From positions 27,489 to 63,849 of the forward strand of contig NZ_RJNA01000001.1 of NCBI RefSeq assembly GCF_003943815.1: a stretch of 36,361 bases of DNA, written 5' to 3'. Below the pieces are notes generated by a model. That model was not told the DNA's origin, made no database searches, and saw only the letters and a list, made by a program, of their open reading frames with translations. Of the stretch, positions 1 through 8,048 are shown piece after piece. The position numbers were made by a program, and so were the translations under genes. Origin of the DNA: Streptococcus cristatus. GTDB taxonomy: Bacteria > Bacillota > Bacilli > Lactobacillales > Streptococcaceae. Position 1 is the stretch's first letter. Each line of letters starts with the position of its first letter.

Positions 1-40
1 TGTCTCAATCGTTTTGTTTGTTTTAAATGAAGTAGTAAAT

Positions 41-185
41 CGCCAGTGCTTGGCAGAAGCCAGCTTGAACAATGCTCGATTAATCTTAGTTACCTGCCTC
101 AGCAGGACTTCATCCTTGCCCTCTACAAGACCATCAATCAGATTAACAACCCGCCTTTCTTGGTCATGATTGAGAGATTGGGAGA
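41..185 (+). pseudogene. Remnant of an mnmM (ytqB-like) methyltransferase gene
   Basis: This stretch aligns without further gaps to the intact mnmM gene at 11732-12280 once two segments of that gene are removed. The first missing part (61 bp) is bounded in the intact gene by an 11-bp direct repeat, TAATCTTGGCT, at 11940-11950 and 12001-12011. The second (168 bp) is bounded by CTGCC at 12014 and 12182. The remnant keeps the matching junctions, so both losses look like slippage or recombination at short repeats. The 61-bp loss destroys the frame. The homologous end includes the bases encoding the NPPFLVMIE tail. Positions 1-40 show no recognisable coding content. It is probably an old paralogue or a displaced copy rather than a working gene. 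Confidence 0.8.
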
Positions 186-200
186 AGGAACTTGAGATAC

Positions 201-258
201 AATAAGGATACAGAGAGAAAAGCCAGATAATAGGAGCTTGCAGTACTGTATCCTTATT
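201..258. terminator. Inverted repeat, possible terminator after the mnmM remnant
   Basis: Arms AATAAGGATACAG (201-213) and CTGTATCCTTATT (246-258) pair perfectly over 13 bp around a 32-nt loop, followed by a short T run. It could end transcription arriving from the left. The loop is long for a rho-independent terminator, so the role is uncertain. The rest of 259-324 shows nothing recognisable. Confidence 0.4.
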
Positions 259-324
259 TTTAAATCGTGAAAATCAAATAATTAGGCCTAAAAGAAGAGA
301 ATTAAGGTGTGTGTAAATTTAAAA

Positions 325-355
325 TCTTATATTTTCTTACAAAGAAGATATAAGA
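325..355. promoter_or_regulatory. 31-bp palindrome, candidate operator of the TetR regulator
   Basis: The arms TCTTATATTTTCTT (325-338) and AAGAAGATATAAGA (342-355) pair over 14 bp with one mismatch around the spacer ACA. The repeat ends 3 bp before the -35 box of the TetR/ABC operon. TetR-family regulators commonly repress their own operon by binding such palindromes, so this is the best operator candidate. That link is inference from position and symmetry. Confidence 0.55.
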
Positions 356-358
356 CTT

Positions 359-387
359 TTGACATTTTTCATTTTATATGATAATCT
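359..387 (+). promoter_or_regulatory. Promoter of the TetR/ABC efflux operon
   Basis: TTGACA (359-364), a 17-bp spacer and TAATCT (382-387) form a strong sigma-A promoter. The start codon follows about 46 bp later behind an AGGAGG Shine-Dalgarno site at 422-427. Confidence 0.75.
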
Positions 388-433
388 ATGACTGTAAAAT
401 CAAAAAACGTCACAGGATTTTTAGGAGGAAGTT

Positions 434-1030
434 ATGGCTACTGCTTTTACTGCTGAAGAAAAAGAAGCAATTAGAAAGAAATTACATAAAGTTGCAAAGG
501 AATGCCTTCAAAGATATGGGGTTAAGAAAACCACAGTTGACCAGATGGCAGCAATGGTAGATATTTCTAAAGGTTCTTTTTATAATTTTTATTCTTCAAA
601 GGAAATGTTATTTTTTACGGTCTTAGAAGAATATCAAATAGATGTTATGAATCGCCTGACAGAACAATTAGGTATGGAAACCAAGATAGATACAAATCGT
701 CTGGTAGAGTTACTTTATGATTTTTATCAAGATTTTCGCTATTCATTTATGTATACCATATTTAAAAATCATGAAATGGAATTACTCCTAAGAAAATTGC
801 CAAAAGAGGCGATAACAAATCATCATCTGATAGATGATAGGATGGTTAAAAAAATTGTGTCCCGAATCAACATTAGAGAAAATGTATCGGTAGAAATCGT
901 CTCTGCTTTATTTAGAACGATTGCTATGACTATTCTACACATCGAGGAAATCGGCGAAAAACAATTTGATACTACATTGAAGTTAGTCATACAAGGAGTT
1001 GTGGAGCAAATTACTAAGGAGGACAGGTAA
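434..1030 (+). CDS. TetR/AcrR family transcriptional regulator
   Basis: This 198-residue protein has the TetR plan: an N-terminal helix-turn-helix domain of about 60 residues followed by a variable ligand-binding domain. The segment GVKKTTVDQMAAMVDISKGS followed by FYNFYSSKE is the typical recognition-helix region. ATG at 434 has a good AGGAGG site. The gene overlaps the next one by a base (TAATG), so it is co-transcribed with and probably controls the ABC transporter downstream, binding the palindrome at 325-355. The effector is unknown; efflux partners suggest a drug, peptide or other toxic small molecule. The operon is more AT-rich than the genes from 3.3 kb on, which hints at acquisition. 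Confidence 0.9.
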   Translation: MATAFTAEEKEAIRKKLHKVAKECLQRYGVKKTTVDQMAAMVDISKGSFYNFYSSKEMLFFTVLEEYQIDVMNRLTEQLGMETKIDTNRLVELLYDFYQDFRYSFMYTIFKNHEMELLLRKLPKEAITNHHLIDDRMVKKIVSRINIRENVSVEIVSALFRTIAMTILHIEEIGEKQFDTTLKLVIQGVVEQITKEDR

Positions 1031-1983
1031 TGGTGAAAGAAGCAATTAGAGCCGCAAAGCTTTCTAAAAGATATGGAACAAAAAATGTTGTCAACAACTT
1101 GAATTTATCAATAAAACCTGGTGAAATAGTAGGTTTTTTAGGACTGAATGGTGCAGGGAAAACAACGACGATGAGAATGATGCTAGGATTGATAAAATCT
1201 ACATCAGGAGAATGTTATATCCAAGGAAAAAAGTTAGATCTGAGTAATTTAGAACTTCGAAATGAAATAGGTTATATTATTGAGACGCCTTATTCTTATC
1301 CAGACTTAACTGTGAGGGAAAATTTAGAAATCGTTAGTAAATTAAGAGGGGTTAATAAAGATAATATTGACTGGGTAATTGAAAAATTAAAACTAAAGCA
1401 ATATGAACATAAACAGGAGAAGCATCTTTCTTTAGGAAATGTTGCGCGTTTAGGAATTGCAAAAGCGATTATTCATAAACCTAAAATTCTAATTCTTGAT
1501 GAGCCGACAAATGGATTAGATCCTTTTGGAGTTATTGAAGTGAGAGAACTATTAAAGGAATTGGCGAATCATCTAGGTACAACTGTTCTTATTTCAAGTC
1601 ATAATCTAGAGGAAATATCTAAAATTGCTACTAGGATAGTCATTATACATGAGGGCAGACTTATAAGAGAAGTTGAAAGCAATGAATTAGAGCAGTACTT
1701 AGAAAAGAAGTTATTAGTAAGTGGCTCTAATAATAAAGCTATGAAAGAAGTATTATCTAACCATGGCTATCAGGTAAACATTCAATCAGACACAGAAAAT
1801 AATATCGATTTCTTAGAACTAATTGATAAAAAATCTGTGGAATATCCGGAAGAAATTGCTACATTGCTAGTTCATGCAGGTTATCCACCTAAATCACTGA
1901 TTGTTGAAAAAGAAGATTTAGAGCATTATTTCTTAAGAATACTGAATGACTATAATGGAGGAATCTCGAATGAAAAAGCTTAG
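1030..1983 (+). CDS. ABC transporter ATP-binding protein (BcrA/drug-efflux type)
   Basis: This 317-residue single nucleotide-binding domain powers export through the membrane partner encoded next. Walker A is GLNGAGKTTT near residue 38, the signature is LSLGN near residue 136 and Walker B is ILILDEPTNGLDP near residue 155, followed by the SSHNLEE switch. About 90 residues after the ABC core form a C-terminal extension like that of BcrA/YxlF-type subunits. LSLGN in place of LSGGQ is a mild variant. ATG at 1030 overlaps the TetR stop codon, and the end overlaps the permease start by 14 bp, so the three genes are translationally coupled. Substrate is not predictable; bacitracin or bacteriocin self-protection is one possibility. 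Confidence 0.9.
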   Translation: MVKEAIRAAKLSKRYGTKNVVNNLNLSIKPGEIVGFLGLNGAGKTTTMRMMLGLIKSTSGECYIQGKKLDLSNLELRNEIGYIIETPYSYPDLTVRENLEIVSKLRGVNKDNIDWVIEKLKLKQYEHKQEKHLSLGNVARLGIAKAIIHKPKILILDEPTNGLDPFGVIEVRELLKELANHLGTTVLISSHNLEEISKIATRIVIIHEGRLIREVESNELEQYLEKKLLVSGSNNKAMKEVLSNHGYQVNIQSDTENNIDFLELIDKKSVEYPEEIATLLVHAGYPPKSLIVEKEDLEHYFLRILNDYNGGISNEKA

Positions 1984-2746
1984 TTCCTGTATTTTAATTG
2001 AATGGAGAAAGTTAATAAAATCAAAACTTTCCATCGTAACTGCTTGTTCTATCTGTTTAGTTCCTTTTATTGTTGGCTTGTTTGCAACTATGATGAAATA
2101 TCCAGAGAATTTCAAAAATCTTGGTTTGATTTCTGCAAAAATGGAAATGATGAGGATAACAGATTGGTCGTCATACTTAATGACCATATCACAAGTCATT
2201 TCTGTTGGGGGATTGCTCATTTTTGGATTTACAGCATCTTGGGTTTTTGGTAGAGAATATTCTGATAAAACGATGATTGACCTATTAGCACTCCCGATAA
2301 GAAGAGATACAATCGTATTATCCAAGTTTATCGTTATCGCTCTATGGAGCTATATTCTATCAATTTTTGCACTTTTATTGGGATTATTAGCTGGCAATCT
2401 GATTGGACTTGAAGGCGGTAGCTTAACGGTGATTTTCAAAGGTGTACTTACTTTTGGTTTTTGTACTACTTTTACAATCATACTCTCTACTCCAGTAGCT
2501 CTTTTTGCTTGTTTAGGCCGGGGATATTTGTCACCATTGGCATTTATCATTTTTACTATTATTTTTTCTCAGCTTGGTTCTGCTCTTAACTTTGGGAAAT
2601 ACATTCCATGGGCGATTCCTGCACTCGCAAGTGGTATTGCAGGAAAAGCACTATTGAATTTTGGGAGCATTGTCAGTTTATTTGGGGTCAGTATTCTAGG
2701 TCTTATTGCAACAATAGCGTGGTGGCGGTATGCTGATTACGATTAA
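1970..2746 (+). CDS. ABC-2 type transporter permease
   Basis: The 258-residue product has about six hydrophobic helices, with a short charged N-terminus (EWRKLIKSKLS) leading into the first, as in ABC-2/BcrB-like permeases. A conserved-looking cytoplasmic stretch, FGREYSDKTMIDLLALPIRR, lies between helices 2 and 3 and resembles the coupling region of this family. ATG at 1970 is preferred over ATG at 1946 because TGGAGGA lies 7-8 nt before it and homologous proteins start with such a lysine-rich segment. It is the membrane half of the exporter powered by the preceding ATPase. Confidence 0.88.
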   Translation: MKKLSSCILIEWRKLIKSKLSIVTACSICLVPFIVGLFATMMKYPENFKNLGLISAKMEMMRITDWSSYLMTISQVISVGGLLIFGFTASWVFGREYSDKTMIDLLALPIRRDTIVLSKFIVIALWSYILSIFALLLGLLAGNLIGLEGGSLTVIFKGVLTFGFCTTFTIILSTPVALFACLGRGYLSPLAFIIFTIIFSQLGSALNFGKYIPWAIPALASGIAGKALLNFGSIVSLFGVSILGLIATIAWWRYADYD

Positions 2747-2806
2747 AATGAAGTGATGAGAATAGTAATAATACAAATTTAAGTATAATTCATTTCAAAT
2801 CAAAAC

Positions 2807-2842
2807 AACCCCTCCTGTTCAGATTGAAGAACAAGAGGGGTT
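2807..2842 (+). terminator. Hairpin after the efflux operon
   Basis: Arms AACCCCTCCTGTTC (2807-2820) and GAACAAGAGGGGTT (2829-2842) form a 14-bp stem with one mismatch. There is no clean T run afterwards, probably because the IS200 remnant begins almost at once. It likely ends the TetR/ABC transcript. Confidence 0.6.
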
Positions 2843-2847
2843 ATATT

Positions 2848-3033
2848 ATGACAATCGAAAGTTTTGGGAGAATGGAGACTATGTGAGTATCGTTGGCCTA
2901 AATGAAAAGATAGTTTCTAAATATATAGGCGATTGGGAAAAAATGATCTTGTCTTTGATAAGTTAAATGTTAAAGTGTTCTCAGATGGTAGTTTTAGAAC
3001 AAGGTAAAATCTCGTTACAGGCATCAGTCAGGT
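2848..3033 (+). pseudogene. C-terminal remnant of an IS200-family transposase (copy 1)
   Basis: In the frame starting at 2850 the sequence reads DNRKFWENGDYVSIVG, then KYIGDWEK, and ends FSDGSFRTR at a TAA (3005-3007). This is the C-terminal third of an IS200/IS605-type TnpA, including the region of the catalytic tyrosine (SKYIGDWEK). The N-terminal two thirds and the left end are missing. The following bases, up to about 3033, match the right end of the second remnant at 5026-5056, although the end hairpin is degraded. Insertion of this element cut the neighbouring minus-strand membrane gene. It cannot be active. Confidence 0.75.
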
Positions 3034-3294
3034 GAGGGACAAAATCCAAAAAAGATGCTTGGTCTGAACTTTTTCCAACAGGGGCCGGATTAAAAAGAGG
3101 CTGAGGAGAGAGAACAGGAGGATAGGGTAGAAATACCAAGGATTACTGACGAATTGAACTCCCTCAGCAATCCTCAAAGGGATGTAAGTATGGGACAGCA
3201 GAATCTGCCCAGACAGGAAAAGCAAGACAATCGCAGCCATGGTCAGAATCAGAAACTAGCCCAGTTTGAAGATGGTGTTAGAAAATTACTTCAT
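3028..3294 (-). pseudogene. Decayed small membrane protein gene coupled to the YlmA-type ATPase
   Basis: The original start is probably the ATG at 3294, which overlaps the TGA of the upstream ATPase gene (ATGA junction), the usual sign of translational coupling. Read from there the frame meets TAA at codon 3 and TAG at codon 13, then stays open through about 70 residues with two or three hydrophobic helices (AAIVLLFLSGQILLS; FYPILLFSLLSLFLI). It ends exactly where the IS200 remnant's right end begins, so the C-terminus is also lost. A late ATG at 3240 could give a 70-residue fragment. The family is not recognised. As partner of the ATPase it may once have been a membrane subunit. Confidence 0.6.
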
Positions 3295-4085
3295 AAGGAC
3301 CTGTTCTCCACCTTGATGAAATAGCGGTCTTCTCCCAGCTCAATCAACTCGACTGGCTGAGGATAGAAGCGATCCATGACCTCTTTTTGAAGAATATCTT
3401 CTTTAGGACCTTGCGCTATAATTTCACCTTCTTTTAGGAGCAGGACATGATCCATAGCAGCAGTGATTTCCTCTACATGGTGGGTGACATAGAGGATGGT
3501 TGGAGCCTGGTCCATTTGCGTAATCATACCAATTTGATCCAGCAGGCTCTCGCGGGCAAAGAGATCCAGACCGCTGGTCGCTTCATCTAAGATAAGCAGT
3601 TCTGGCTTTTCCATGAGACTGCGCGCAATCAGCAAGAGCTGCTTTTCCCCTTGAGACAGACTGGTGTAGCTCCGGCCAATCAAATCTTGTCCGCCAATGG
3701 AAGCCAGCATTTCCCTAGCTTGATCCAGTTCAGTTTGTCCGTAAGGAGCGTAGAGAATACTGCTTTTATACTTTCCTGTCAGGACGATTTCTTCAGATGT
3801 GAGATGGCTGGGCAGGCGTTCAGCAATGAAGGAGCCGACTACTCCAATCTTAGTTCGCAGCTCAGGAATGTCTCCAGCACCAAATTCCGTACCGAGAACC
3901 GTCACCTTGCCCTGAGTCTTCCAATGTTCAGCCATAAGCAAGCGCAGGAGAGTAGATTTTCCTGAGCCGTTGAGACCGAGAATGGCCCAATGCTCTCCCT
4001 TTTTCACCTGCCAGTTGAGATCTCTTAAGATGGTTCGGCCTTGCTTAGCCAAGCTTACATTTTCTAGTTTGATAATTTTTTCCAT
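3291..4085 (-). CDS. ABC transporter ATP-binding protein, YlmA type
   Basis: The 264-residue ATPase has Walker A GLNGSGKST near residue 38, the signature SLSQGEKQ near residue 143 and Walker B LLILDEATSGLD near residue 162, then the switch VTHHVEE. It belongs to the group of stand-alone ATPases related to Bacillus YlmA and to molybdate/iron-type importers. No permease gene is adjacent except the decayed membrane gene that overlaps its stop. Either the transporter is defunct or the subunit works with an unlinked partner or in a non-transport role. It is the only intact gene between two IS200 remnants. A divergent gene (4158) shares its upstream region. Confidence 0.85.
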   Translation of the reverse strand: MEKIIKLENVSLAKQGRTILRDLNWQVKKGEHWAILGLNGSGKSTLLRLLMAEHWKTQGKVTVLGTEFGAGDIPELRTKIGVVGSFIAERLPSHLTSEEIVLTGKYKSSILYAPYGQTELDQAREMLASIGGQDLIGRSYTSLSQGEKQLLLIARSLMEKPELLILDEATSGLDLFARESLLDQIGMITQMDQAPTILYVTHHVEEITAAMDHVLLLKEGEIIAQGPKEDILQKEVMDRFYPQPVELIELGEDRYFIKVENRSL

Positions 4086-4157
4086 TTTTACTCTCTTTCG
4101 TTAAATCTCCTTTATTATAACAAAATTTAGGATAAAATAACTGATAGGAGGAGGCAG

Positions 4158-4397
4158 ATGTTTTATAAAAGTCAGCTGGTGTAGGTCCTTTTGCTAACGA
4201 TGATCTTCTTTTATCTCCGTATCGTTGGCGGTGTAATGAAGGTCTATCCTATTACCATCATGGTACTCTTGCTCTTATCCAGCAATATCCATGGCGTTCT
4301 GGGGATGATTGTGGCAATCCCGACTCATTCTATCCTCAAAGAAATCGCTAAGTTATCGGTCAATATCTATGATAACCACAAGGAAGCCCAGCAGTAG
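4158..4397 (+). pseudogene. Internally deleted AI-2E family transporter (PerM-like) gene
   Basis: An ATG at 4158 with an AGGAGGAGG site opens MFYKSQLV, then a TAG stop. The frame continues into one hydrophobic helix and jumps directly to the family's C-terminal end (PITIMVLLLLSSNIHGVLGM, then AIPTHSILKEIAK). AI-2E/PerM-type proteins are normally about 350-400 residues with seven or eight helices. Here only about 25 N-terminal and 55 C-terminal residues remain, so most of the gene is deleted and the start region has a nonsense codon. An in-frame ATG at 4191 could give a 68-residue fragment of no likely function. Confidence 0.7.
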
Positions 4398-4473
4398 AGG
4401 AACGAAGAGTTGGGGATTATTAATAAATAAGGATGAGTTCGGGATTCGATTGATTCCAGAGTTTCGAGACCAG

Positions 4474-4507
4474 AAATAAGACGGAAGAAGGGTCTTCCGT
4501 CTTATTT
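4474..4507. terminator. Perfect 15-bp terminator hairpin
   Basis: Arms AAATAAGACGGAAGA (4474-4488) and TCTTCCGTCTTATTT (4493-4507) pair perfectly around a 4-nt loop. It probably terminated the PerM-like gene and shields the IS200 element. A second short perfect repeat, GTTTTTCTC-GTA-GAGAAAAAC (4526-4546), follows just before the IS left-end hairpin. Confidence 0.7.
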
Positions 4508-4551
4508 CATTATGTCTTCAAGTCAGTTTTTCTCGTAGAGAAAAACAAGAA

Positions 4552-5056
4552 AACCACCAGCTTAGCTGGTGGTTGCCAAGGCTTTGAGCTTTCATTTCTT
4601 TTTCCTAGTATAATCTACTTGTTCAGGTAAGATAAAGGAGGAAAAGGAAATGGCCAAAATCAGTTACAGTTTATCACATATCAAATGGATGTGCAAATAT
4701 CGTATCATCTTTACCCCCAAGTATCGCAGAAAAACCATTTACTACAAAATAAGACGAGATCCCATTGAGATCTTTTGTCATCTATGTCAATACAAAGGTG
4801 TGGAAATTACTGAGAGACAGATGATACCAGATCATGTTCACATGCTTGTCTTGATCCCTCCAAGACTTACGATTTTTGATTTCACGGGGTATTTGATAAA
4901 TATGTAAGTATCGTTGGCCCAAACGGAAAGGCAGTTGCCAAATATGTTCGCGAGCAAGAGAAAAATGGAATTGTCCTTGAAAGGTTAAGTGCTAAAGCAT
5001 TCTTAGATGGCGATTTTAGAACAAGATAAAAGCCCGTTGTTACGGGCATTAGTCAA
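4552..5056 (+). mobile_element. Defective IS200-family insertion sequence (copy 2)
   Basis: The left end shows the hairpin AACCACCAG-CTTAG-CTGGTGGTT (4552-4574) and the right end the hairpin GCCCGT-TGTT-ACGGGC (5032-5047), typical subterminal palindromes of IS200/IS605 elements, which lack long terminal inverted repeats. The left hairpin can also terminate outside transcripts, which limits transposase expression in this family. Between them lies a transposase gene with an internal deletion. The length, about 505 bp, is short of the roughly 700 bp usual for IS200. The precise right boundary is estimated from similarity to copy 1. Confidence 0.7.
4650..5029 (+). pseudogene. IS200-type transposase TnpA, internally deleted
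   Basis: The N-terminal 80 or so residues are intact: they include FTPKYRRK and the HUH-type metal site HVHMLVLIPP (residues about 68-77). The frame then stops at TAA (4905-4907). In another frame from about 4904 the C-terminal part resumes (YVSIVG, KYVREQEK with the catalytic tyrosine region, DGDFRTR, TAA at 5027-5029). About 30 codons between the GYL motif and YVSIVG are missing, which also shifts the frame. ATG at 4650 has AAAGGAGGAAAAGG before it. Not functional as a single polypeptide. Confidence 0.8.
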
Positions 5057-5077
5057 GTAACTATAACTATTTTCCTG

Positions 5078-6517
5078 CTATCTATTAGACCAGGTTCTTG
5101 GTAGGAATAGAAGTAGGATTGGATAGATTTCTAAACGCCCTGCAATCATGGCAAGAGAGAGGAGGAATTTAGAAAATGGGCTATAGATAGAGAAGGTCTC
5201 GGTTGTCCCAATCATTGGTCCGATATTATTGAAACAGCTGATGACAGCACTGGTAACAGTCATTAGATTGTTATTGTCCAGACTGATGATAAAAATCAAA
5301 GCTGCGATAATCAAAATATAAACAACCAAATATTTGAGAACCTTGTGTTGGGTATCTTTATCCAAAACAGCGCCGTTGATATGCATGGTTAGAACGCGGT
5401 TTGGCGAAAGCGTGGAAAGGATTTGGTTTTTAGCGATGCGGCCGATGATAATGGCACGGATTACTTTGAAACCGCCAGCGGTGGAGCCAGCAGAACCTCC
5501 GAGACACATGAGCAGCAGCAGAATGACTTGTGAGAAGAGGGGCCACTTTACGGTATCTCCATAGCCGAATCCTGTCGTAGTAATGATGTTGGAAACTTGG
5601 AAAAATGAAATTTCTAAGCTTTTAGCAAATTCCCCGTAAATATGGAGAACATTGAAGCTAATCAAAATAGTGGCAGTGAGGACAATCCAGAGATAGCCTT
5701 TCAACTCCTCATCATGAAAACAGGCCTTAAATCTTCGAATCAAGAGATAATAGTAGAGATTGAAGTTCACCCCAAAGGTCAGAACGCCGAAGCTGACAAG
5801 GTAGGTGATTAGAGAACTATTGTAGTGGGCAATTCCGTCGTTAAAGACAGTGAAGCCTCCCGTACCAGCCGTTCCCATTGCGATGACGATACTATCAAAG
5901 AGTGGCATGCCGGCGAGGAAATAAAGAAAGGCAAAAAGGGCAAAGAGCGCTAGATAGATAATATAAAGAATCTGGGCAGTGTTTCTTAATTTCGACACAA
6001 CCTTACCAAAGACTGGTCCAGGAACTTCTGCTTTCATGACCTCTAAGTGGCCATTTTTAGCATTGTCCATGATAGCTAAGGCAAAGACCAGCACCCCCAT
6101 TCCTCCGATCAAGTGGGTAAAACTACGCCAAAAGAGGAGGGAGTGGGAAAGGACAGATACATCATTTAAAATCGTAGCACCAGTAGTGGTAAAGCCAGAG
6201 CTGACTTCAAAGAAAGCATCAATTAGATTAGGAATCTGGCCAGAAAAGACAAAAGGCAGAGCGCCAAAGAAGGACCAGAGAATCCAGCAAAGGGCAACAA
6301 TCAGGACCCCTTCCTTGGTGTAAATGTGGGCATCCTTAGGCTTAAAGGCTGAACCTAATCCACCCAAAATCACTAAAATAATCATTGTCGCGCCGATCGA
6401 AAGGAAGACTTCAAGATCTTCATGGTAGATCAGGGCAACGATTGTTGGAACCAACAAGAGGGCTGCTTCGATGAGCAGGAGTTTGGAGAGGAGAAAGCGA
6501 ATCATAGATCTATTCAT
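5078..6517 (-). CDS. trkH: TrkH family potassium uptake membrane protein
   Basis: The 479-residue integral membrane protein is the ion-conducting subunit of a Trk/Ktr-type K+ uptake system. It shows the repeated M1-P-M2 plan with selectivity-filter segments, clearest as SSGFTTTGAT (about residue 107), GTAGTGGFTVF (about 215) and TTTGFGYGD (about 313), plus about 10 helices. The length is normal for TrkH. The start at 6517 lies 4 bp after the trkA stop, with GAGAGG upstream, so trkA-trkH form an operon. K+ entry through it should be gated by the TrkA protein in response to NAD(H) or, in Firmicutes, often c-di-AMP. The 3' end lies 22 bp from the IS200 remnant, which did not disrupt it. Confidence 0.93.
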   Translation of the reverse strand: MNRSMIRFLLSKLLLIEAALLLVPTIVALIYHEDLEVFLSIGATMIILVILGGLGSAFKPKDAHIYTKEGVLIVALCWILWSFFGALPFVFSGQIPNLIDAFFEVSSGFTTTGATILNDVSVLSHSLLFWRSFTHLIGGMGVLVFALAIMDNAKNGHLEVMKAEVPGPVFGKVVSKLRNTAQILYIIYLALFALFAFLYFLAGMPLFDSIVIAMGTAGTGGFTVFNDGIAHYNSSLITYLVSFGVLTFGVNFNLYYYLLIRRFKACFHDEELKGYLWIVLTATILISFNVLHIYGEFAKSLEISFFQVSNIITTTGFGYGDTVKWPLFSQVILLLLMCLGGSAGSTAGGFKVIRAIIIGRIAKNQILSTLSPNRVLTMHINGAVLDKDTQHKVLKYLVVYILIIAALIFIISLDNNNLMTVTSAVISCFNNIGPMIGTTETFSIYSPFSKFLLSLAMIAGRLEIYPILLLFLPRTWSNR

Positions 6518-6521
6518 GGGG

Positions 6522-7871
6522 CTACCTCTCTAACAAATCGTAAATCTTATCGATGTTTTGAATCAAGGTTGTCACGATGATCTTATCTCCGACTTCCAAA
6601 TAGTCATCTCCACTTGGGAAGATGGCTACGCCTTGACGAATGATAGCAGCAATCAGCACCCCGCTCCTTAACTTGAGCTGAGAAAGAGGCTGTTCGATCA
6701 TTTTATTTCCTTCGTTGATCTGAAATTGGAGTGTTTCAATTTGGCCATTTGCTACATGGTGCAAGGCTTCTAGGCTGGAGAATTGTGCGTTATTCCGTCC
6801 GCGGATGAAGTGCATAATGGTATCAACTGCGATTCCTTTTGGCGTGACAATACTTGCGAAGTCTTGGTTATCAATAATCTCAAGCAGACTGGTCCGATTC
6901 ACTTTGGTGATATTTTTCTGAACTCCGAGGTTATTGAGGAACATGGAGGTGATGATATTTTCTTCATCGACGCCTGTCAGAGTAGCTATTGCATCGTAAT
7001 GTGCAGCTCTTTCCTCGAGTAGAATATCTTTGGCTGTACCGTCTCCATTGACCACGTAGAGCTCAGGGAATTCTTGGCTGAAGAACTCTGCACGCTGGCG
7101 ATTGATCTCGACGACCTTGAGCTCAATCTTGCTATTTTTGAGAATGTTTAAGAGATAATAGGCAATCTTACCTGCCCCAATAATCATGAGGCTCTTGATG
7201 ACTCTTGGTCGGATTTTATTGTGGAAGCGGACAATTTCTGAACGATTTCCAGTCAGGAAGATCTTATCAGATGGCTGCAAGGTGAAATCACCATCTGGAA
7301 TGCTGAGTTTTCCTTCTCTCTCAATAGCACAGATGATAACGTGAGGGAAATGCTTCCTAAATTGCGAGAGACTCATTTGGCAGAGATGACTTTCTGGCTT
7401 GATCTTAAACTCCATCAAGGTCACTCGACCATTGGCGAAATGCTCCAATGACAGAGCGTTAGGAAAATCAATAATATTCGCAATATAACGAGCAGCGAGG
7501 AGTTCAGGGTTGACCATCAGAGAGAAGCCTAGAATATTTTTTTCTTTAAAATAAGCATTGGAGTATTCAGGATTTCTTACGCGGACAATAGTTTCTTTGG
7601 CCCCCATTTTCTTTGCGAGAACGGCTGAAACCATGTTGACCTCATCCTGCTCAGTCATGGCAATAAAGATATCGCAGTGGGCAACATCTGCTTGCTCCAA
7701 TATTTTAAAATTCGCACCATTCCCAACGATGCCCATAATATCGTAACGTTTTGTAATATGATTTAGAACAGCTTCATTTTGTTCAATTAAAACGACATCA
7801 TGCTTTTCAGCAACAAGTGAGCGACAAAGGGCGGCTCCGACCTTCCCGCTTCCGACGACGATAATTTTCAT
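6522..7871 (-). CDS. trkA: TrkA, cytosolic regulator of Trk potassium uptake
   Basis: This 449-residue soluble protein has two tandem RCK units. The first opens with the Rossmann dinucleotide site MKIIVVGSGKVGAAL and the second near residue 230 with SLMIIGAGKIAYYLL; each is followed by a C-terminal RCK subdomain. The length equals that of classical TrkA (about 458) rather than the single-RCK KtrA. I chose ATG at 7871 because GGGAGGA precedes it; the open frame runs further upstream to 7937 without a ribosome site. It assembles on TrkH and gates it by nucleotide binding. The gene is divergent from trmL with a 305-bp intergenic region. Confidence 0.93.
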   Translation of the reverse strand: MKIIVVGSGKVGAALCRSLVAEKHDVVLIEQNEAVLNHITKRYDIMGIVGNGANFKILEQADVAHCDIFIAMTEQDEVNMVSAVLAKKMGAKETIVRVRNPEYSNAYFKEKNILGFSLMVNPELLAARYIANIIDFPNALSLEHFANGRVTLMEFKIKPESHLCQMSLSQFRKHFPHVIICAIEREGKLSIPDGDFTLQPSDKIFLTGNRSEIVRFHNKIRPRVIKSLMIIGAGKIAYYLLNILKNSKIELKVVEINRQRAEFFSQEFPELYVVNGDGTAKDILLEERAAHYDAIATLTGVDEENIITSMFLNNLGVQKNITKVNRTSLLEIIDNQDFASIVTPKGIAVDTIMHFIRGRNNAQFSSLEALHHVANGQIETLQFQINEGNKMIEQPLSQLKLRSGVLIAAIIRQGVAIFPSGDDYLEVGDKIIVTTLIQNIDKIYDLLER

Positions 7872-8014
7872 ATTATTCCTCCCGAATATGTATCTATCAT
7901 ACCTTTTTTTATATAAAATTTCATCTATAAATCTCAATAAAGTCGTTTTTTACAGAATAGTAAGCTGTTTCAAAAGAAAACCTACAAAAATCTCACTTTT
8001 TGAGGTCATTTTTG

Positions 8015-8042
8015 TTGACTTGTCGGAAGAAAATGATATACT
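8015..8042 (+). promoter_or_regulatory. Promoter of the trmL leader
   Basis: TTGACT (8015-8020), 16-bp spacer, TATACT (8037-8042). Transcription should start near 8049, giving a leader of about 125 nt before trmL. I see no CiaR-type TTTAAG direct repeat here. Confidence 0.7.
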
Positions 8043-8048
8043 AGGAAA

